From NCBI RefSeq assembly GCF_900111345.1, contig NZ_FOGY01000011.1:1-64000 (forward strand): a DNA stretch of 64,000 bases, in the 5' to 3' direction. The notes under the pieces were generated by a model. The model was not told where the DNA came from. It saw nothing but the letters and a program-made list of their open reading frames with translations, and did no database searches. The translations under genes and the position numbers were made by a program. The DNA comes from Psychrobacillus sp. OK032 (GTDB taxonomy: Bacteria > Bacillota > Bacilli > Bacillales_A > Planococcaceae). Shown piece by piece: positions 58,453 to 64,000 of this stretch. Every line of letters begins with the position of its first letter. The stretch's first letter is position 1.

Positions 58453-58493
58453 GGAAAGGAACTATGCCGATTATCTGACATAGTTCCTTTTAG
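58453..58493. terminator. Terminator (copy 2 of the duplicated junction)
   Basis: AAAGGAACTATG (58455-58466) pairs with CATAGTTCCTTT (58479-58490), loop CCGATTATCTGA nearly as in copy 1. It can end the minus-strand phosphoesterase gene. Confidence 0.82.
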
Positions 58494-58499
58494 TAGCGT

Positions 58500-60062
58500 T
58501 CATTTCATTAATTTAATTATCCATTCTTTAAAGTCCACGAGTCTATTGTATTCAGGTTTTTCTTGAGTCCCTGTAATTATAAGTGGGACAAGGGAATCGA
58601 TTTTGTGTAATGAACCATGTGCTCCTCCTCCAGCATGGTCATGACTATGTTTTTCAATAAATTCATATTGTGGCTTTGCATCTACAATGATGAATCGACC
58701 TTCATGTGAATGTAGAGCACCATAAAGTCTTGCCAGACCATCTGGATAATCCCCATATTCGATATGCCCGCCGCTTTCAATCGATAAATTTAAAATCGAA
58801 TGATCGCCTTTCAACTTCCATGATTGACCATACATATCTTTGTACGATCCTTCTGGAGAAAATATAAGTTCCTTATTGGATTGCGGAGAGATGACATAGT
58901 TTGTTTCTCCCTCTTTCCATGCAATAATGCCAATACGCTGATCCTTTCTTAATATCTTTACTACCTCTGAAAGCTCCACGTTTTCATCATTTAAGTTAAT
59001 GTACGCCATTCGCTCGTTAATCGCGATTGCAATTTCGCCATTCGTGTTCTTACGTTCCCAAAAGGTATAGTCCTTCAATAAATCATTTAAATCTATGAGA
59101 GAATTGTTTTTATCTTTCATCACTGTAGATTGAGCGCTATCTCCATGAACAATCCAAATTGTCTGTTCAATTGCTTCCTCCCAAGTCGAATAAGAATTTA
59201 ATAGTTCTTGAAGATGCTGATCTGCTTTTTCAATTGATCTTAAATCATTTGGCCCGTTTTTATGTAAATCCTTGTCTCCATCTGGCAGATAGGCGAGCGT
59301 AAATGCGGGCAATTTATTTTGTTCAATTAGAAATTTCAATTCGTTAACGGTAAATTGATTATTTACCCCCATTCTTGACCAAGCTAATTTGTGAAAATCA
59401 TTTTCGGGATTATAGAGGGATAATGCTCCTAATGAAAGTAATGTGGGTCCGCTGATTTTAATATCATTCGGTAAAAGTCCCATTGTTGAAATTAGTTTTG
59501 GAACATTTAATTGGTGGTGGAAATTTCCACGATATAGAAGCCCATTTATAGAGGCTGATTGAATGTTATCGTTTGTGAGTTTTTCGTGAATGGTCTGAAC
59601 ACTTTTACTCAAATGTTCTTCGTTTAGATGGACGATACTGTCGAGCGCAACATTTTTCACTCCAAGACTCCATATTTCTCTTAAACCGCTGCCATAACTA
59701 ATAATATGATTTTCATCTTCTTTAAACCAAATGAGTCCTGGAATCTTATGCTGATCGGCATAAGTACCTGTCAACAATGTACTATCAATTGTCACGGACA
59801 TTGTAGGATATGAGCTAATTACTTCAGGGTGGAATTGTCCGTTGTTTATTAAAAATGAGAAGGCAGGGGCTTTTCCTTCTTGAATTCCTTTTTGGAGGGG
59901 CAGACTCATAAGAGAGTCGACTGTGATGAGAATGACTGGTTTTTGCGTTTTGTTTATAGCAGTTCCGTTTATATCTTTCGTAGGCGATATTGAAAAGGCT
60001 AATAGAAAAATGGCCATTAGAGTAATGAAAAATATAATCAATACGAGTATATTACGTTTCAT
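58500..60062 (-). CDS. Alkaline-phosphatase-superfamily phosphodiesterase, membrane-anchored
   Basis: A 520-aa protein of the type I phosphodiesterase/nucleotide pyrophosphatase group. An N-terminal hydrophobic segment (LVLIIFFITLMAIFLLAF) anchors or exports it. Metal and catalytic parts: PVILITVDSLMS (Asp), SSYPTMSVTIDSTLLTGTY with the Thr nucleophile region, AYLPDGDKDLHKNGP, IWIVHGDSAQS and HSHDHAGGGAHGSLHKID. ATG at 60062 follows AAAGGGTG. The last ~235 bases exist in a second, decayed copy at 55503-55790. Substrate unknown; phosphate scavenging or envelope turnover is plausible. Confidence 0.85.
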   Translation of the reverse strand: MKRNILVLIIFFITLMAIFLLAFSISPTKDINGTAINKTQKPVILITVDSLMSLPLQKGIQEGKAPAFSFLINNGQFHPEVISSYPTMSVTIDSTLLTGTYADQHKIPGLIWFKEDENHIISYGSGLREIWSLGVKNVALDSIVHLNEEHLSKSVQTIHEKLTNDNIQSASINGLLYRGNFHHQLNVPKLISTMGLLPNDIKISGPTLLSLGALSLYNPENDFHKLAWSRMGVNNQFTVNELKFLIEQNKLPAFTLAYLPDGDKDLHKNGPNDLRSIEKADQHLQELLNSYSTWEEAIEQTIWIVHGDSAQSTVMKDKNNSLIDLNDLLKDYTFWERKNTNGEIAIAINERMAYINLNDENVELSEVVKILRKDQRIGIIAWKEGETNYVISPQSNKELIFSPEGSYKDMYGQSWKLKGDHSILNLSIESGGHIEYGDYPDGLARLYGALHSHEGRFIIVDAKPQYEFIEKHSHDHAGGGAHGSLHKIDSLVPLIITGTQEKPEYNRLVDFKEWIIKLMK

Positions 60063-60189
60063 GCTTTCACCCTTTCAAAGAATAATCCTTAGTATGGTTC
60101 GAATGGAAAAGGTGATACATCATATCAAGCTATTGATATTACATTGTCATATTTTTTAAATTCTAATATCTAACACTAAATGCTAAAAT

Positions 60190-60243
60190 TTTACATAGAA
60201 TTAACATAGCATTAATCCAATATGTAAATTGATGTAATATAAT
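60190..60243 (+). promoter_or_regulatory. PhoP-type box and promoter before the glycosyltransferase
   Basis: TTTACA (60190-60195), TTAACA (60201-60206) and TTAATC (60212-60217) start exactly 11 bp apart, the PhoP spacing. TATAAT at 60238-60243 is a good -10, 20 bp after the last repeat. The box points towards the gene at 60352. It also lies 128 bases upstream of the divergent phosphoesterase start. Confidence 0.7.
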
Positions 60244-60351
60244 TGTTTCTTAAGGGTAGTCTAATGTGCTCGATACCTTTTGTAATACGCATAAATTTAG
60301 GGAAAGAAGCCGAAGAATGTTAAAAAAATCGTAACATCAGGGGGGATCGGC

Positions 60352-61638
60352 TTGGGCTCAGATGTATTAACTTTTATTAATGAATTTAATTTTTTTATGT
60401 TCCTATTATTTGCGGTGATGTATTCATATCAGATTGTGTACATGTTTGTTGCATTTAAGACCAAAAAAAATAAAAAGCCTGTGATGGAGAATGTCCATCC
60501 AAACAAATACTCAATAATCATCGCGGCTCGAAATGAAGAACTCGTAATCGGACAACTCATAAAAAGCATAAAAAACCAGAAGTATCCCAAAGAATTGATT
60601 GATATATTTGTTGTAGCAGACAACTGTACCGATGATACTGCGAAGGTTGCCAAGAGAGCCGGAGCAATCGTCAGGGAGCGCTTCAATAAGGCTAAGGTTG
60701 GAAAGGGATATGCTCTCGACTATATGATTAAAATTATCGAAAGTGAATATTCATTCAGAGAGTATGAAGGATATTTTGTGTTTGATGCGGACAATCTTCT
60801 TGATGAGAATTATATAGAGGAGATGAACAAGACTTTCAATCAAGGATATAGGGTAATTACCAGTTATAGAAACTCTAAGAATTATGATCAAAATTGGATT
60901 TCTGCCGGGTATGCACTCTGGTTCCTACATGAAGCTGAATATCTTAACCTCCCAAGGATGGTCCTTAACGCCAGTTGTGCAGTTTCCGGAACAGGATTTC
61001 TGGTACATGCAAATTTGATCAAAGACAATGGAGGGTGGGTCCACCATCTCCTTACCGAAGACATCGAGTTTTCTGTTTCTCAGATTATTAAAGGCGAAAA
61101 GATCGGATATTGTAGAAACGCCATGTTCTATGATGAGCAACCAGTCACCTTTGACCAGTCTTGGCATCAGAGATTACGTTGGGCGAAAGGGTTTTATCAG
61201 GTCTTTGGAAAATATGGCGGTGGTTTGGTACGAAATATTTTTCTTGGGAGACTTAACAAGTTCTCATGCTTCGATATGACGATGACGATTATGCCGGCCA
61301 TGCTCGTCTCTAGTATTAGTATGATGGTGAATGGATTATTCTACCTAGCTGGCTTTTTGGGATTTTTTGATGGAAAAGAGATTATTCAAGCAACTACAGT
61401 GGAATTAATAAATTCCATTGGGTGGTATTATGGAATTTTGTTTACGCTTGGATTCATTACAACCTTGACAGAATGGAAAAAAATACATTGTTCTGGTTGG
61501 AAAAAGATTGCTTATACATTCACTTTTCCATTCTTTATGTTTACTTATATTCCTATTTCTATCGTTGCTCTTTTTAAGAAAGTGGAATGGAAACCGATTG
61601 CTCACACAGTGGTGAAATCACTTGATGATGTACGGTAA
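60352..61638 (+). CDS. Family-2 membrane glycosyltransferase
   Basis: A 428-aa enzyme of the cellulose-synthase/N-acetylglucosaminyltransferase type. One N-terminal helix (FFMFLLFAVMYSYQIVYMF), then a GT2 domain with YSIIIAARNEE, the DxD motif FVFDADN (~residues 143-149), the catalytic LLTEDIEFS and QRLRWAKGFY (the QxxRW motif of processive enzymes), then three or four C-terminal helices. The start is TTG 60352, 4 bases after AGGGGGGAT; ATG alternatives lie further in. A PhoP-type box upstream suggests use under phosphate limitation. Product polymer or lipid unknown. Confidence 0.87.
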   Translation: MGSDVLTFINEFNFFMFLLFAVMYSYQIVYMFVAFKTKKNKKPVMENVHPNKYSIIIAARNEELVIGQLIKSIKNQKYPKELIDIFVVADNCTDDTAKVAKRAGAIVRERFNKAKVGKGYALDYMIKIIESEYSFREYEGYFVFDADNLLDENYIEEMNKTFNQGYRVITSYRNSKNYDQNWISAGYALWFLHEAEYLNLPRMVLNASCAVSGTGFLVHANLIKDNGGWVHHLLTEDIEFSVSQIIKGEKIGYCRNAMFYDEQPVTFDQSWHQRLRWAKGFYQVFGKYGGGLVRNIFLGRLNKFSCFDMTMTIMPAMLVSSISMMVNGLFYLAGFLGFFDGKEIIQATTVELINSIGWYYGILFTLGFITTLTEWKKIHCSGWKKIAYTFTFPFFMFTYIPISIVALFKKVEWKPIAHTVVKSLDDVR

Positions 61639-61684
61639 TGGGAAGATTGCCGAAAAGCTTTATTAGTTACACTTATTTATAATA

Positions 61685-61735
61685 ATATAGCCCCAATTGT
61701 TAGTCATGGTAACTAACAATTGGGGTTATTCTCGT
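61685..61735 (+). terminator. Glycosyltransferase terminator
   Basis: ATAGCCCCAATTGTTAG (61687-61703) pairs over 17 bp with CTAACAATTGGGGTTAT (61713-61729), loop TCATGGTAA. T-rich tail is modest (TCTCGTTTT). Confidence 0.85.
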
Positions 61736-61749
61736 TTTAAGAAAGTATT

Positions 61750-61824
61750 TTAACGAGATGTGTACCCTGCATCTGCGTGAATAGTTGTACCTGTTACATA
61801 AGTAGATGCATCCAAGCTAACCAT
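61750..61824 (-). pseudogene. Short-chain dehydrogenase C-terminal fragment
   Basis: The minus strand reads VSLDASTYVTGTTIHADAGY and TSR before a stop, the standard C-terminal block of SDR oxidoreductases (usually ASYVTG..VDGG). The rest of the gene is missing. Confidence 0.72.
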
Positions 61825-61878
61825 TCGTAAACCCTATGCAAATCATGATAAAGTGAATATGAGAGAAATGCAGGCAGA

Positions 61879-62094
61879 GGACATATCTTTGCTTCAAATA
61901 GAAAAGCTATTTATGAATTTTTAGAGGAAACTAAATTGGAACAAAAATGGCTGTATGTTTATCAGGCCCATGGAGTAGCAGCAGTTATTTTACGTTGGAT
62001 CGAAGATGGTTTTCAAGAATCACCGCTATATATGGCAGAGCAGATCATTGCTTTAATGATTACTGGGACAGATATTTTTTATGTGAAAGAATAA
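61879..62094 (+). pseudogene. TetR-family regulator C-terminal fragment
   Basis: An open frame without start reads RGHIFASNRKAIYEFLEETK, then LEQKWLYVYQAHGVAAVILR and WIEDGFQESPLYMAEQI to TAA. The AVILRWIEDGFQESP part is typical of TetR_C domains. The DNA-binding half is gone. With the SDR tail 55 bases away on the other strand, it looks like a divergent SDR/TetR pair whose middle was deleted. Confidence 0.72.
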
Positions 62095-62130
62095 TAAGAG
62101 TTATTAACTAGTTATAGGGAGAGAATTAAT

Positions 62131-63183
62131 ATGGAAATTGGAATCACTACATTTGTAGAAACAACGCCAGATGTTGAAACCGGGAAAGTAATTAGTCATG
62201 CGGAGCGCATTCGCGAAGTTATAGAAGAAATTGTATTAGCGGATCAAGTAGGATTAGATGTATTTGGTGTAGGCGAACATCATCGGAAAGATTATGCCGC
62301 TTCTGCACCTGCGGTAATACTCGCTGCGGCAGCGTCTCAGACAAAGCGGATTAGACTAACAAGCGCGGTAACGGTTCTATCTTCAGATGATCCAGTACGA
62401 GTATTCCAGGAATTTGCTACGCTTGATGCGATTTCAAATGGTCGTGCAGAGATTATGGCTGGTCGAGGCTCTTTTATCGAGTCTTTTCCCCTATTTGGGT
62501 ATGACTTAAAGGATTATGATGAATTATACAATGAAAAGTTGGATTTATTGTTAAAAATACGGGAATCAGAAATGGTTACTTGGAACGGAGAGCATCGAGC
62601 AACGATTCAAAATCGAGGCGTTTATCCACGTCCTGTTCAAGACCCTCTACCTGTTTGGATTGCGAGTGGTGGAACTCCACAATCTGTTGCTCGTGCAGGT
62701 GTTCTTGGATTACCGCTCGTTTTAGCGATTATAGGAGGAAGTCCACTTCAGTTCGCACCACTTGTACAACTTTATAAGAATGCAGCAAAGCAAGCAGGAC
62801 ATGACATTTCGAAGCTGACAGTCGCATCGCACTCGCACGGATTCGTTGGAGAAAGTACCGATAGTGCGGTGGAAAAATTTTTCCCATCGACCCAGGCGGC
62901 TATGAATGTCTTAGGAAGGGAACGAGGGTGGGGTCCGTATACTCTTGCTACGTTTGATAGTGCTCGTAGCCTAGAAGGAGCTTTATATGTGGGGGATGCG
63001 AAAACAGTTGCTGAAAAAATTATTTTCCTTCGTAAAAATGTGGGTATCACACGTTTTATGCTTCACGTTCCAGTAGGCTCTATGCCACATCATGAAGTGT
63101 TAAAAGCAATCGAACTTCTTGGAAAAGAAGTAGCGCCATTAGTTCGAGCTGAAATAGAACGCTGGGAAGCGGAAGAGCAATAA
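62131..63183 (+). CDS. LLM-class flavin-dependent oxidoreductase
   Basis: A 350-aa luciferase-like monooxygenase with a TIM-barrel fold. [34 protein letters not shown] (the GEHH part), [20 protein letters not shown] and [19 protein letters not shown] are typical of the family. It would use reduced FMN or F420-like flavin; Bacillales would use FMN. ATG 62131 follows AGGGAGAG. Single gene with terminator; substrate unknown. Confidence 0.9.
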   Translation: MEIGITTFVETTPDVETGKVISHAERIREVIEEIVLADQVGLDVFGVGEHHRKDYAASAPAVILAAAASQTKRIRLTSAVTVLSSDDPVRVFQEFATLDAISNGRAEIMAGRGSFIESFPLFGYDLKDYDELYNEKLDLLLKIRESEMVTWNGEHRATIQNRGVYPRPVQDPLPVWIASGGTPQSVARAGVLGLPLVLAIIGGSPLQFAPLVQLYKNAAKQAGHDISKLTVASHSHGFVGESTDSAVEKFFPSTQAAMNVLGRERGWGPYTLATFDSARSLEGALYVGDAKTVAEKIIFLRKNVGITRFMLHVPVGSMPHHEVLKAIELLGKEVAPLVRAEIERWEAEEQ

Positions 63184-63216
63184 AAGTCTTAAGGTGAATT
63201 TATAGACGACGATAAG

Positions 63217-63260
63217 AAAAAGGCTTGATTCTACTGAAATGGAATCAAGCCTTACGTGTT
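63217..63260 (+). terminator. Terminator after the LLM oxidoreductase
   Basis: AAGGCTTGATTC (63220-63231) pairs perfectly with GAATCAAGCCTT (63242-63253), with a weak T-tail (ACGTGTTT). Confidence 0.78.
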
Positions 63261-63429
63261 TACATATATGAGTTAATTTTCTTCAATTGTATAAAACTTG
63301 AATGCAAAGAGATTTAACATCTTGTTGCCTTTTATGAAATTGATCATATAAATAGGTTTTTTGAAGAATAAATTATTAATTGGTTAGTATTGTATTAAGA
63401 GAGAACATAAAGTGAAGGTGTGTTGTAGA

Positions 63430-64000
63430 ATGATCAAGGAGTTATTAATAAATGCTGATGAATGTTATCGGCAAGCCGAGCAAAAAGCTGTACACTATTT
63501 TAAATCACTTTATGAGCAAGTTGAACAAAAGTCTTATGTCACCGCATTAACAGAAGATATTCGATTGTGGAGACGCAATCATATTCATAATTATTCCTTA
63601 TTTTCACGTAGAAAAAGAAAACCTGATCCTCGACAGTATCACCATTATATCCAATGGCTAAATTACACAGGTAAACTTGATAATTACCTCGATCGAAGCA
63701 TCTCCTATATTTTTATGCGGGATTTGAGCAAATCACTTAGTTCACCTGATACGCTAAACAGAATTGGAAGCATCGTAGACGGTTTAAAAAAAGACCTAAC
63801 TAAAGAAAATAAAAATGAGACATTTAGTATGGCAGGGTTGTATCGTCTTGCCCAGAAAGAAGGAGTGGAATCTGGCCTAATTTGGGTGCTAAACAAGCTA
63901 AAGATTGTATCCGAAAGCATTCCAAAAGAGATGGATGCTGAGCACGCCCAGAGAAAGCTAATTAAAATAATTGCTGGTGTTATTATGCAAGAAATTGAAG
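63430..64000 (+). CDS. Unrecognised protein, N-terminal part (runs off the window)
   Basis: An open frame of at least 190 codons starts at ATG 63430 after GAAGGTG. It begins MIKELLINADECYRQAEQKA and contains a basic patch (WRRNHIHNYSLFSRRKRKPD) and a helical, charged remainder with no membrane segment or signal peptide. I recognise no family. The end is beyond the window, so domain content is incomplete. Confidence 0.7.
   Translation, partial: MIKELLINADECYRQAEQKAVHYFKSLYEQVEQKSYVTALTEDIRLWRRNHIHNYSLFSRRKRKPDPRQYHHYIQWLNYTGKLDNYLDRSISYIFMRDLSKSLSSPDTLNRIGSIVDGLKKDLTKENKNETFSMAGLYRLAQKEGVESGLIWVLNKLKIVSESIPKEMDAEHAQRKLIKIIAGVIMQEIE

Noticed and set aside
42000-62100. Prophage or integrated plasmid
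   Set aside because: No integrase, capsid, replication or attachment-site genes are seen; the region is a mix of metabolic genes, repeats and remnants.

Overview
The window looks like chromosomal DNA from a low-GC Gram-positive bacterium of the order Bacillales, most plausibly Planococcaceae (Psychrobacillus, Lysinibacillus or Sporosarcina type). The reasons are strong AT bias, GGAGG-type ribosome binding sites, GTG/TTG starts, lipobox lipoproteins, and a gene order that follows Bacillus subtilis: yebG, purEKBCSQLFMNHD, yerA, yerB, yerC, pcrB, pcrA, ligA, yerH, gatCAB, dgkB, then an RlmCD-type methyltransferase. The genus is inference; no marker in the window settles it.

Layout. (1) 1-310: 3' end of an rRNA operon (end of 23S, complete 5S, terminator). 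(2) 545-2960: a NERD-domain gene broken by point lesions and by an intact IS3/IS150-type insertion sequence, then a ten-copy repeat phased at 21 bp. (3) 2960-16333: yebG and the complete de novo purine operon. Its leader carries two PurR boxes, a sigma-A promoter, a guanine-type riboswitch and an attenuator. A terminator and a long imperfect hairpin split purN from purH. (4) 16529-29325: yerA, yerB, yerC, then pcrB, pcrA (with a LexA-like box), ligA, yerH and gatCAB. (5) 29326-39521: intergenic repeats, a thioredoxin-like protein, dgkB, a cytochrome bd operon with two tiny membrane peptides (one is CydS), a YjjG-type nucleotidase, the rRNA methyltransferase, and a TetR/alcohol dehydrogenase pair. 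(6) 39522-64000: an accessory-like region with many repeats and gene remnants. It holds a three-domain RidA protein, a DinB/BstA-like protein, a tRNA-dihydrouridine synthase, PhoX, YtoQ, YitT, a SET-domain protein, a LysR/MFS pair, NrnB, alkaline phosphatase PhoA, a second phosphoesterase, a family-2 glycosyltransferase and a luciferase-like oxidoreductase.

How the genes work together. The pur genes encode all enzymes from PRPP to IMP plus PurB. Both transcription initiation (PurR boxes) and elongation (riboswitch) appear to be controlled by purines, and yerA next door probably salvages adenine. The 45-62 kb part looks like a phosphate-starvation set: PhoX and the glycosyltransferase each have TTAACA-like repeats spaced 11 bp apart upstream, as in PhoP boxes, and PhoA and a second phosphatase-fold enzyme lie between them.

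Most interesting items: the single-chain triple RidA protein, whose three units have lost different active-site residues; the duplicated nrnB/phosphoesterase junction that brackets the phoA cassette as direct repeats; the PhoP-type box before the glycosyltransferase; and four families of dispersed intergenic repeats. No CRISPR array, tRNA gene, prophage or classical defence island was seen.
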